In this document: positions 43,911 to 51,506 of the stretch, piece by piece
Position numbering within the stretch: the stretch's first letter is position 1
Layout: each line of letters starts with the position of its first letter
DNA from: JAGWBD01 sp965197455
GTDB taxonomy: Bacteria > Chloroflexota > Anaerolineae > Aggregatilineales > Phototrophicaceae
Length of the DNA: 64,000 nt
NCBI GenBank assembly: GCA_965197455.1
Contig: OZ240208.1
Location: forward strand, 682,001 to 746,000
Direction: 5' to 3'
Notes under the pieces: model-generated
Told to the model about the DNA's origin: nothing
The model's database searches: none
Seen by the model: the letters and a program-made list of their open reading frames with translations, nothing else
Program-made: the position numbers and the translations under genes

Positions 43911-44669
43911 TTACAACAGTTCGGCGTGGCGCAGAATGGCATCGTCTTCGCTGACCGGACAGGGCGGCAACTCTGTTCGCGCCGCGTTGCCCAGTTGCGG
44001 GTTGGCCAGCGCGTTGTAGCAGATGATGAAGGCGCGCCGGTGCCGGTTGGAGTCGTTGGGGCCGGAGGCGTGCAGCAAGTTGCAATGGAAGAACAGTACG
44101 GCGCCTGGCGCCATTTCACAGTAAATCCGCTCAAAACGGGATTCGACCAGCGACATACGGTTTTCATCGGCGCCAGTCTGGTCGCCAACCTGGCCATGTG
44201 ACAGTCGTCCCAGCAGATGGGAGCCGCGCAGTACCTGCAGACAACCATTCTGTCGGGTTGCCGGGTCCAGGGCGACGAAGGCGCTCATCATACGCGGGAA
44301 GACAAAGCCCAGTTCGTACCAGTAGCCATAATCCTGATGCCACTCCCACTTGCCGCCAGTGCGCGCTTCCTTCAGCATGACCTTGCCATGAAAGAAGCTG
44401 ACCTCTTCGCCCATCAAAATCCTCACGTTGTTCACAATCTGCGGGCAAGTTGAGGCAGCGGCCCAGATGTCGTTACCAAGTTCGTGCCAGATGGCCAGCC
44501 CGGCCTTGCGTCCGCTGGCATCACCGTGCAATTGCGTGTGGCTGGCGACGCGCCCACCACTTTCCACCTCCTCAAGCATGGCGGCAACTTCGGCGGGGGT
44601 GAACACATTTTCGAGCAAAACGTAGCCATCACGCTGATAGTCGGCGACGTTGCTACGGTCAAGAAGCAT
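43911..44669 (-). CDS. Phytanoyl-CoA dioxygenase (PhyH) family protein
   Basis: Fe(II)/2-oxoglutarate-dependent oxygenase of 252 residues. The ATG at 44669 follows ACAGGAGGGCACC, so the longer in-frame reading is rejected. The iron site is EWHQDYGYWYEL (HxD) and a distal His in CNLLHASGPN, with Arg after it (NRHRRAFIICYN) for 2-oxoglutarate. The substrate is unknown; bacterial relatives hydroxylate lipids, amino acids (ectoine) or alkyl phosphonates. It is divergent from an L-xylulose reductase-like SDR across a 73-bp region with a symmetric repeat. Confidence 0.88.
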   Translation of the reverse strand: MLLDRSNVADYQRDGYVLLENVFTPAEVAAMLEEVESGGRVASHTQLHGDASGRKAGLAIWHELGNDIWAAASTCPQIVNNVRILMGEEVSFFHGKVMLKEARTGGKWEWHQDYGYWYELGFVFPRMMSAFVALDPATRQNGCLQVLRGSHLLGRLSHGQVGDQTGADENRMSLVESRFERIYCEMAPGAVLFFHCNLLHASGPNDSNRHRRAFIICYNALANPQLGNAARTELPPCPVSEDDAILRHAELL

Positions 44670-44702
44670 GGTGCCCTCCTGTGGTGGCGCCTGCAGAGGC
44701 AG

Positions 44703-44740
44703 GTACAATCGTCTCAAATGGCTTGATGCGGAGATTGTAC
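44703..44740. promoter_or_regulatory. Paired inverted repeat in the PhyH/SDR divergent promoter
   Basis: GTACAATC (44703-44710) and GATTGTAC (44733-44740) are perfect 8-bp inverted repeats spaced 30 bp centre to centre, about three helical turns. Each contains TACAAT, which could serve as a -10 box for the gene transcribed away from it. It could be a two-site operator or a symmetric promoter pair controlling both genes. Confidence 0.4.
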
Positions 44741-44742
44741 AT

Positions 44743-45474
44743 ATGAATCCGGATTTTGGCAGCAAGCGCGCGCTCGTCACCGGCGCCGGCAAGGGAATCG
44801 GGCGCGAGATTGCGCGGCATCTGGCAGCCTGCAACGCGGAGGTGGTTGCGCTCAGTCGCACGGAAGCGGACCTGGCCTCATTGCGCGCTGAAATCGGCTG
44901 CACCATGATTGTCGCCGACCTGGCGGACGTGGCGGCCACTCACGCTGCCCTTGAGGACACAGGGCACTTTGAACTGCTGGTCAACAATGCCGGTGTCTCC
45001 ATCCTGGAACCTTTCCTGGAGGTCAGCGTGGCGGCCTTTGATGAAGTGATGGCCGTCAATGTGCGCGGCGCCCTGGTCGTTTCGCAGATTGTAGCCCGCG
45101 GCATGATTGAAGCCGGCCGTGGCGGCACCATCGTCAACCTCTCCAGCCAGGCCTCCTCACGAGCGCTGGCGCTGCACACCGCCTATTGTGCCTCCAAGGG
45201 CGCGCTGGATCAGTTGACGCGCATGATGGCGTTTGAGCTGGGTCCGCACAACATTCGCGTCAACGCGGTCAACCCCACCGTCACCCTGACGCCGATGGGG
45301 GAGATGGCCTGGGGCGACCCCGCCAAAAGCGCGCCCATGCTGGCTCGCATTCCCCTCAATCGTTTTGCCCGCCCGCTGGAAGTGGCCGAAGTGGTCGCGT
45401 GGTTGCTGAGTGACCAGGCGGGCATGGTGCATGGCGTCACTCTGCCGGTCGACGGCGGTTTCCTGGTCAGCTGA
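44743..45474 (+). CDS. L-xylulose reductase/dicarbonyl reductase-like SDR
   Basis: SDR of 243 residues that closely follows the DCXR pattern: FGSKRALVTGAGKGIGREIA, VVALSRTEADLASL, LLVNNAGVSILEPFLEV, VSQIVARGMIEAG, YCASKGALDQLTRMMAFELGPHNIRVNAVNPT and MLARIPLNRFARPLEVAEVV. DCXR reduces L-xylulose and other ketoses or dicarbonyls with NADPH; the Arg after the second strand (LSRTEAD) fits NADPH. The ATG at 44743 was chosen since the upstream reading runs through the promoter. A pentose or hexuronate catabolic role is likely, but the substrate is not certain. Confidence 0.85.
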   Translation: MNPDFGSKRALVTGAGKGIGREIARHLAACNAEVVALSRTEADLASLRAEIGCTMIVADLADVAATHAALEDTGHFELLVNNAGVSILEPFLEVSVAAFDEVMAVNVRGALVVSQIVARGMIEAGRGGTIVNLSSQASSRALALHTAYCASKGALDQLTRMMAFELGPHNIRVNAVNPTVTLTPMGEMAWGDPAKSAPMLARIPLNRFARPLEVAEVVAWLLSDQAGMVHGVTLPVDGGFLVS

Positions 45475-45482
45475 CTCTCATT

Positions 45483-45510
45483 TTGACAGTCCACCGTCCA
45501 CCATTATTGT
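45483..45510 (+). promoter_or_regulatory. Promoter of the BMP-type binding-protein gene
   Basis: A perfect TTGACA (45483-45488) and TATTGT (45505-45510) are separated by 16 bp, about 70 bp upstream of the ATG at 45580. A tandem 7-bp repeat, GTCCACC GTCCACC (45489-45502), fills most of the spacer and is a possible regulator site. Confidence 0.55.
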
Positions 45511-45579
45511 GCATTTTGCTTGTCGTATTCTATCTGCGTGCTAAACTATCCATGTTGCCAGGTACAAGTGGGAGGACCT

Positions 45580-46776
45580 ATGTTCCGCAGAATCGCCATA
45601 GTGTTCATGGTATGCACCCTGTTTAGCTTGCTGGCGCTGCCAGTGGTTGCGCAGGATGAGTTCGTCTTTGGCGTTGTGCTCGTTGGCCCGAAAAATGATC
45701 GTGGCTGGAGCCAGGCTCATTTTGAGGCAGGGGAATACGTCGAGGCGAACAACGAAAACGCGACCATGCTGTATTTTGAGAGCCTGAACGAGGCTGATAC
45801 ACCGGAAGCCACCCTGATGGACGTGGTCACCGAGATGGTTGATAGCGGTGCGTCGCTCATCTTCACAACTTCGGCCTCCTTTGAGCAAGATACAGACTCC
45901 GTCGCGGAAGCTTTCCCTGAGATCACGTTTATCAACATCACCGGCAGCAACGCGCTTGGGGAAGATGTTGCACCTAACGTGGGCAACTTCAACACCTTGA
46001 TGGAAGCCCCGCGTTTGCTGGCAGGTTGCTCCGCCGCCCTGGCCACAGAAACCGGCAAGATCGGTTACCTGGGCGCGCTGATCGATCCGGAAACGCGCCG
46101 TCTGGCCGCTTCGGCCTATCTTGGCGCGCGTCATTGCTGGGATACCTATCGCGCTGACAGCGGCATGGATCTGGAATACACCGTGACCTGGATCGGTTTC
46201 TGGTTCCACATCCCCGGCTTCACGCTGGATCCGACCGAGGTCGCCAACGAATTCTTTGACAGCGGCGCCGATGTCGTGATTTCCGGCATCGACACCACCG
46301 AGGCCATCCAGGTGGCTGGCCGGCGCACCAGCGAAGGCGAACGTGCTTTCGCCATCCCCTACGGCAACGCCGGGGGTTGTGATGAGGCGCCCGAAGCCTG
46401 TCTCGGCGTGGCCTACTACAACTGGGGCCCCGCCTATCTGGACACTCTCAACCGCGTCGCTGACGGCACCTGGGAGTCTTCCTGGGACTGGCTGGCGCTG
46501 GACTGGATGGACATCAACAATCCGGATACCTCCACCAGTGGCTACGGTCGTGGCGACGGAATGCCGGAAGAGATTGCCGATAATCTGGACGCCTTCCAGG
46601 CCGAGCTGGCCGAATACATGAGCGCCCAGGACATGGTCGAATCGATCTACCTGTGGCAGGGCCCGCTGAACCTGCAGGATGGCACCGAGCTGGCCGCCGA
46701 AGGCGAAGCGGTATCGCTGCTGGACATCTGGTTCGTGCCGCAATTGCTTGAGGGCATGGTCGGCGCAAGCGAGTAA
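45580..46776 (+). CDS. BMP-family ABC transporter substrate-binding protein
   Basis: Secreted binding protein of 398 residues, of the BmpA/PnrA/Med family that takes up nucleosides and related compounds. The ATG at 45580 follows TGGGAGGACCT. A signal peptide (MFRRIAIVFMVCTLFSLLALPVVAQ) leads to the mature FVFGVVLVGPKNDRGWSQAHFEAG, a typical BMP opening. Further matches are SLIFTTSASFEQDT, FNTLMEAPRLLAGCSAALATETGKIGY and DVVISGIDTTEA. Unlike many family members it has no lipobox. A Rho-independent terminator follows its stop; the ATPase and permease genes come after a Rieske gene. Confidence 0.92.
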   Translation: MFRRIAIVFMVCTLFSLLALPVVAQDEFVFGVVLVGPKNDRGWSQAHFEAGEYVEANNENATMLYFESLNEADTPEATLMDVVTEMVDSGASLIFTTSASFEQDTDSVAEAFPEITFINITGSNALGEDVAPNVGNFNTLMEAPRLLAGCSAALATETGKIGYLGALIDPETRRLAASAYLGARHCWDTYRADSGMDLEYTVTWIGFWFHIPGFTLDPTEVANEFFDSGADVVISGIDTTEAIQVAGRRTSEGERAFAIPYGNAGGCDEAPEACLGVAYYNWGPAYLDTLNRVADGTWESSWDWLALDWMDINNPDTSTSGYGRGDGMPEEIADNLDAFQAELAEYMSAQDMVESIYLWQGPLNLQDGTELAAEGEAVSLLDIWFVPQLLEGMVGASE

Positions 46777-46795
46777 GCGCAGCAAGTAAAGTTTG

Positions 46796-46829
46796 GCGGG
46801 GTGTCCAGGATGGCACCCCGCTTTTTTAT
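46796..46829 (+). terminator. Terminator after the BMP binding-protein gene
   Basis: GCGGGGTG / CACCCCGC form an 8-bp stem, extendable by CC/GG inside, followed by TTTTTTAT. It lies 20 bp after the binding-protein stop and upstream of the Rieske, ATPase and permease genes, so it should attenuate rather than isolate them, leaving the binding protein in excess. Confidence 0.88.
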
Positions 46830-46927
46830 GCACAGCGCCGTCTGTGTTACATTCCACATGGCGAACCAGAGATTCGTGAACGGTCTCATTGATCTTAAGC
46901 CTGATGATCTGTGGCCGGAGAGTGTCC

Positions 46928-47899
46928 ATGATTGACGATCCTGTATTGCTGAACGACTGGCACGCCGTCATACCGCTGCGCGAGCTGGACGATAGTGGCA
47001 TCGCCGGCGCACGCTTGCTGGGTGAGGACATCGTCATCTGGCGCGCAGGCGAGCGGGTCCTGGCCTGGCAGGACTTGTGCCTGCATCGTGGTACACGCCT
47101 GTCACTGGGCGAAGTGCAGGACGGCGCACGTCTGATGTGCCCCTATCACGGCTGGACTTATGATGCTGAAGGTCATTGCGTTCACATGCCGGCGCATCCT
47201 GAGCAAAAGCCTTCGCCGCGCGCGCAAGTGCGCCGCTACCATGCCTGCATTCACTTCGATTTCGTCTGGGTCTGCCTGGGGGAGCCACAGAATCCTTTGC
47301 CGCCATTCCCGGAGTGGGGTGACGCAAGCTTTCGGCGGGTTCTCTGCGGCCCCTATCAATTCAGGGCGGCCGGGCCGCGCATGGTCGAGAATTTTCTGGA
47401 TGTCGCCCACTTTCCCTTTGTGCATGAAAACATCCTGGGCGTGCGGGAACGAACCGAGATTGAGGACTACGAGGTCATCACCGACGAGCAGGGGGTGACG
47501 GCCAGCGACATTCGCATTTTTCAGCCCAACCCGGATGGCACCGGGGAAGCAAAGGTGGTGAACTACACCTATCAGGTGTACCGCCCGCTGGTCGCCTATT
47601 TCCGCAAGGAGTCGCTGGGTCCGCGTTTTGCCATCCTGTTAATGGTGACGCCGCAGGAGCCCCTGAGCAGTCTGATGTGGATGTGGATGTTGATGAACCA
47701 CTCCTGGGACGCTCCCGAAGAAGAGTTGCGCGCCTTCCAGGACGAAATCGCCTTGCAAGACCTGCCCATCGTTGAATCACAGCGGCCGGAAATGTTGCCG
47801 CTTGACCTGCAGGCAGAGTTGCATCTGCGCTCCGACCGTACGGCGATCGCCTATCGCCGCTGGCTGAACGAACTCGGCTTGCGCTACGGAACAGCCTGA
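46928..47899 (+). CDS. Rieske non-haem iron oxygenase (ring-hydroxylating oxygenase alpha-like)
   Basis: Oxygenase of 323 residues. The ATG at 46928 follows GGAGAGTGTCC. The Rieske [2Fe-2S] ligands are in CLHRGTRLSLGEV and CPYHGWTYDAEG (CxH ... CxxH), and the mononuclear iron site in ENFLDVAHFPFVHENILG (DxxHxxxxH). At this length it resembles vanillate O-demethylase and related single-component oxygenases. It needs a reductase, and none is adjacent. It lies between the BMP binding-protein gene and its ATPase (2-bp gap to the latter), so it probably acts on the imported compound. Confidence 0.9.
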   Translation: MIDDPVLLNDWHAVIPLRELDDSGIAGARLLGEDIVIWRAGERVLAWQDLCLHRGTRLSLGEVQDGARLMCPYHGWTYDAEGHCVHMPAHPEQKPSPRAQVRRYHACIHFDFVWVCLGEPQNPLPPFPEWGDASFRRVLCGPYQFRAAGPRMVENFLDVAHFPFVHENILGVRERTEIEDYEVITDEQGVTASDIRIFQPNPDGTGEAKVVNYTYQVYRPLVAYFRKESLGPRFAILLMVTPQEPLSSLMWMWMLMNHSWDAPEEELRAFQDEIALQDLPIVESQRPEMLPLDLQAELHLRSDRTAIAYRRWLNELGLRYGTA

Positions 47900-47901
47900 A
47901 C

Positions 47902-49404
47902 ATGGATATCCAGCTGCGCAACATCCACAAGCGTTTTGGCAGCGTTCACGCCAACAATGATATCAATGTCACTTTCCCCCAGGGCCAAATCACCGGCATT
48001 CTGGGAGAAAATGGCGCTGGCAAGTCCACGCTAATGAAGATCCTGTCCGGCTTTCAGCCGGCGGACAGTGGCGAAATCCTGCTCGACGGGGCGCCGGTGC
48101 ACTTCGACAGCCCCGAAGATGCAATCCATGAAGGTATCGGCATGTTGCAGCAGGACCCCCTGGATATAGGCGCCTTCACCACACTGGAGAACTTCGTCTA
48201 TGGTCGCGACAAAAATGTCCTGCCAAACTGGGGCACGGCCCGCAGTGAATTGATTCAGGCTGCCGGCCATCTTGGTTTCGAGCTGGAAACAGAAACGCCG
48301 GTAGAGTTGCTAAGTATCGCAATTCGGCAGCAGTTGGAGATCGTGCGCCTGCTTTCGCTGGGTGTGCGCGCCCTGATTCTGGACGAGCCGACCACCGGAA
48401 TTTCTACCGAGCAGAAGAAGACGTTGTTTGAGGCGCTGCAACAACTGGCACATGAGGATGGAGTCATTGTGCTGCTGGTGTCGCACAAGCTGGAGGACGT
48501 CATCACGCTTTGCGACAAGGTCGTCGTGTTGCGCGACGGCCGGCTGATTGGCGAAGAAGAGATGCCTCAGGGAGAGGCCGCTGAGACGGAACAGGGCAGC
48601 GAGGTCAAGTCACAGCTGGTGCGGCTCATGTTTGGCCAGGAACTGGGGCCCCACGTCCGCAAGCTGGTGCCGCTGGACAAGGTCGTGTTGCAGCTGGAAA
48701 ACCTGCAGCTGCGTGACCGGCGTCTGCAGATTGACGGGCAGAATCTGTCGCTGCGGCGCGGCGAGGTTATTGGTCTGGCCGGGCTGGAAAACAGCGGGCA
48801 GAGCCTGACCATGCGTGCCATCTGCGGCCTTGAAACCGTTTTCAGTGGCCGTGTACTCGTCGATAGCGAGGAAATGACCAATCGCAGCTACCGCCATTTT
48901 ATGCGCAGGGGCGTTGTGTTTGGCGCAGCTGGCCGTCTGGAGGAGGGGCTCATCGCGGGGCTGACGCTTACCGAGCATATGGCGTTGGTACGTAACGATC
49001 GCGCGGTACTGGACTGGTCGGCGCTTGAGCAGGAGACGCGCGCGAATCTTGAGCATTATGATGTTCGTGGTCAGGCAGGAGACCTCATTGAGCAGCTTTC
49101 CGGCGGCAACCAGCAGCGGGTATTGATGGCCTTGTTGCCTGCCAACCCGCGCCTGCTCATTCTTGAGCAACCCACACGCGGCCTGGACGTTGAGTCGGCG
49201 CGCTGGATCTGGCAGCAGCTGCTGGAACGTCGCGAGAGTGGAACCGCGATCATGTTCAGTTCTGCAGATCTGGACGAACTGGTCGCCTACAGCGACCGAA
49301 TCCTGGTATTCTACGCGGGTCGCGTCCATGAAATTGAGGATGTCGCGGCGACGACAATAGACGAACTGGGCTACTTCATCGGCGGCGAATTCAGTCAGGT
49401 GTGA
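47902..49404 (+). CDS. BMP/nucleoside-type ABC transporter ATPase (two NBDs)
   Basis: ATPase of 500 residues with two fused nucleotide-binding domains, as in NupA/YufO. The first has Walker A GENGAGKST, Walker B ALILDEPTTGIS and a switch His (LVSHKLEDV), but its signature is LSIAIRQQLEI rather than LSxGQ. The second has a degenerate Walker A (GLENSGQSLT), an intact signature LSGGNQQR and Walker B-like LLILEQPTRGLD. Such asymmetry, with one active site built from NBD1 Walker A and NBD2 signature, is known in this family. It lies directly after the Rieske gene. Confidence 0.92.
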   Translation: MDIQLRNIHKRFGSVHANNDINVTFPQGQITGILGENGAGKSTLMKILSGFQPADSGEILLDGAPVHFDSPEDAIHEGIGMLQQDPLDIGAFTTLENFVYGRDKNVLPNWGTARSELIQAAGHLGFELETETPVELLSIAIRQQLEIVRLLSLGVRALILDEPTTGISTEQKKTLFEALQQLAHEDGVIVLLVSHKLEDVITLCDKVVVLRDGRLIGEEEMPQGEAAETEQGSEVKSQLVRLMFGQELGPHVRKLVPLDKVVLQLENLQLRDRRLQIDGQNLSLRRGEVIGLAGLENSGQSLTMRAICGLETVFSGRVLVDSEEMTNRSYRHFMRRGVVFGAAGRLEEGLIAGLTLTEHMALVRNDRAVLDWSALEQETRANLEHYDVRGQAGDLIEQLSGGNQQRVLMALLPANPRLLILEQPTRGLDVESARWIWQQLLERRESGTAIMFSSADLDELVAYSDRILVFYAGRVHEIEDVAATTIDELGYFIGGEFSQV

Positions 49405-49407
49405 GCT

Positions 49408-50511
49408 GTGCGCAATCTTTCATCCAGGCCGGTTCAACTCGCGTTCGTCCTGCTTCCGGTCCTCCTGTCACTTTTGCTGGCAGCCTTGCTGGTGCTGATG
49501 GTGGGCCGAGACCCACTTGAAGTTCTGCAGAAAATCCTGCAGGGAGCCTTCCGCAACACCCGCTCCATGGCAGGCGTTCTGAATTTCTGGGTCCCGCTTA
49601 CTCTGGCCAGCGTGGGGCTGTATGTGACCTTTCGCGCCGGCCTGTGGAACATTGGTATTGAAGGACAGATTCTGGCGGGCGCCATCTTTGCCAGCTGGGG
49701 CGCGTTGAACATCGATCTGCCCGCAGAACAGGCGCCGCTGCAGTTGTTCCTGCAAATTTTACTTGCGATGGCTGGCGGTATGTTGTGGGGCGGTATCACC
49801 GGCGCACTCAAGATCTGGCTGGGTGTCAACGAAATCTTTGGCGGCATGGCCCTGAACGCCCTGGCCGGCGTCTGGGGCATCTACCTGATAAGTGGCCCAT
49901 GGTATCCGGCAGGCGGTAGCGCGCAGCAGTCCCGACCCTTTCTTGACCATGCCCTGTATCCCGCTGCTTCTCGTGAATGGCCGCTGGGCCTGCTGGCAAT
50001 CGCACTGACCGTGATCGCCATAGTGCTCGTGCCACTTCTGATGGCAAGGACGCGCTGGGGACTGCAATTGAAGGCGACCGGCAAGAACCCACGCTCCGCC
50101 TTGTTGCTGGGCGTACCCACCGGCATGGTGGCCATGAGCGCATTCCTGGCCTGTGGCGCGCTGGCCGGTGTGGCGGGTTCCTACCGCGTCATGTTCACCT
50201 ACGGCAGCTTCCGCCCCCTTGCAGCCGGCGGCATCGGTTTCCTGGGTTTGCTCGTGGTGCTGCTGTCGACCATGCGTCCCTTCTGGATTCCCTTCATCGC
50301 CATCGTATTTTCGGCAATTTTGGCCGGCAGTACGCGATTACGCGTCTCACTGCAACTGGACTCCTCGCTGGCCGGAGTGTTGCAGGGGACGCTGGTGCTG
50401 GTGTTCATTCTGTTTCAGGGATTACGCCAGCGAATGGAAGCGCGCAGCAGCCGCGAGGCGGCGGAAGCTGCGCAATTGCCCGGCTCCGGGCAGAGCGGCT
50501 TGATGGGCTGA
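49408..50511 (+). CDS. BMP/nucleoside-type ABC transporter permease 1
   Basis: Permease of 367 residues, YufP/NupP-like, with eight to ten hydrophobic segments. The GTG at 49408 is 3 bp after the ATPase stop. The family motifs are VPLTLASVGLYVTFRAGLWNIGIEGQILAGAIF and the coupling loop GLQLKATGKNPRSALLLGV. The C-terminus is polar and charged (RQRMEARSSREAAEAAQ). It overlaps the next permease by one base (TGATG). Confidence 0.92.
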   Translation: MRNLSSRPVQLAFVLLPVLLSLLLAALLVLMVGRDPLEVLQKILQGAFRNTRSMAGVLNFWVPLTLASVGLYVTFRAGLWNIGIEGQILAGAIFASWGALNIDLPAEQAPLQLFLQILLAMAGGMLWGGITGALKIWLGVNEIFGGMALNALAGVWGIYLISGPWYPAGGSAQQSRPFLDHALYPAASREWPLGLLAIALTVIAIVLVPLLMARTRWGLQLKATGKNPRSALLLGVPTGMVAMSAFLACGALAGVAGSYRVMFTYGSFRPLAAGGIGFLGLLVVLLSTMRPFWIPFIAIVFSAILAGSTRLRVSLQLDSSLAGVLQGTLVLVFILFQGLRQRMEARSSREAAEAAQLPGSGQSGLMG

Positions 50512-51506
50512 TGAATGAAGAGCTGCTGAACACACTCGGAAGCGTCGTGGCCAATGCGACACCCCTGGTCATTGCCAGCATCGGTGAAACCATCACCGAA
50601 CGCGCCGGCGTCATCAATCTTTCGCTGAACGGCAGCCTGATCGCAACGGCGATGGCCGGCTTTGTGGTGGCCTGGTTAACCAACAGCCTCGTGGCAGGCA
50701 TGTTGGCCGCCATGTTGGTGGGCGCGTTCATTGCGCTCATCATCGCCCTGTCCAGTATCGAGTTGCGGCTTGATCAGGTAACGGTTGGCTTCATCCTCAC
50801 CCTGCTTGCCGCTGACCTGGCCCAGTTCCTGGGGCAGGAGTACACACGCATTCCGGGCCCGGTCGTCACCAAATGGTCTTTCCCGCTGCTGGAAAACGTA
50901 CCGCTGCTGGGGCCGGTGTTCTTCCAGCAAAATGTACTGGTCTACTTCAGCTACGCCCTCGTGATTGGCGTTTGGTTCTGGCTATTCCGCACACGGCCGG
51001 GCATGGCGCATCGTGCCATCGGCGAACGCCCGGAAGCGGCCTACGCGCGCGGGACAAATGTGAACCGCATGCGCTATGTCTACGTTCTGGTGGGCGGCGC
51101 GCTGGTTGGGCTGGCTGGCGCAGCCTATTCGCTGCACTTCAAGCCTGGTCTGTCCAATCCGCCAGCCATGCAGGGCGATGGCTGGATCGCGCTGGCTATC
51201 GTGATATTCGGCGGCTGGCACCCGTTCCGGGTCGTGCTGGGTGCCTGGCTGTTCGCCGGGCTGCGGGCCGTCTCTTCCGACATTCAGAAGAACGGGCTGG
51301 AGTTGCTGGGACGAACAATTGAGTTCAACTTTGTGCTGCTGAACGGCCTGCCCTGGGTGATGCTTATCGTCACCCTCTTGCTGGTGAGTAGCGGTGCCAT
51401 CGAACGACTGCTGCTGATACTGCCACATCGCTTCCAGCGACGCATGCGCGCTGTCCTGCGCTCGGATCCGCCACGCGCCATCGGCACCACCTTCGAGGTT
51501 GACTGA
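50511..51506 (+). CDS. BMP/nucleoside-type ABC transporter permease 2
   Basis: Second permease, 331 residues, YufQ/NupQ-like. The ATG at 50511 overlaps the preceding TGA, which decides the start. It begins NEELLNTLGSVVANATPLVIASIGETITERAGVINLSL and has the coupling loop HRAIGERPEAAYARGTNVNRMRYV. Its stop overlaps the following sulfatase start by one base, so the transporter and the sulfatase are translationally linked. Confidence 0.92.
   Translation: MNEELLNTLGSVVANATPLVIASIGETITERAGVINLSLNGSLIATAMAGFVVAWLTNSLVAGMLAAMLVGAFIALIIALSSIELRLDQVTVGFILTLLAADLAQFLGQEYTRIPGPVVTKWSFPLLENVPLLGPVFFQQNVLVYFSYALVIGVWFWLFRTRPGMAHRAIGERPEAAYARGTNVNRMRYVYVLVGGALVGLAGAAYSLHFKPGLSNPPAMQGDGWIALAIVIFGGWHPFRVVLGAWLFAGLRAVSSDIQKNGLELLGRTIEFNFVLLNGLPWVMLIVTLLLVSSGAIERLLLILPHRFQRRMRAVLRSDPPRAIGTTFEVD

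Noticed and set aside
44670..44939. 90-residue N-terminal extension of the PhyH protein
   Set aside because: It runs through the divergent promoter into the SDR gene; a strong ribosome binding site precedes the ATG at 44669.
45541..47037. 498-residue minus-strand open frame
   Set aside because: Antisense to the BMP binding protein and Rieske gene and crosses a plus-strand terminator and promoter; no domain is recognisable.
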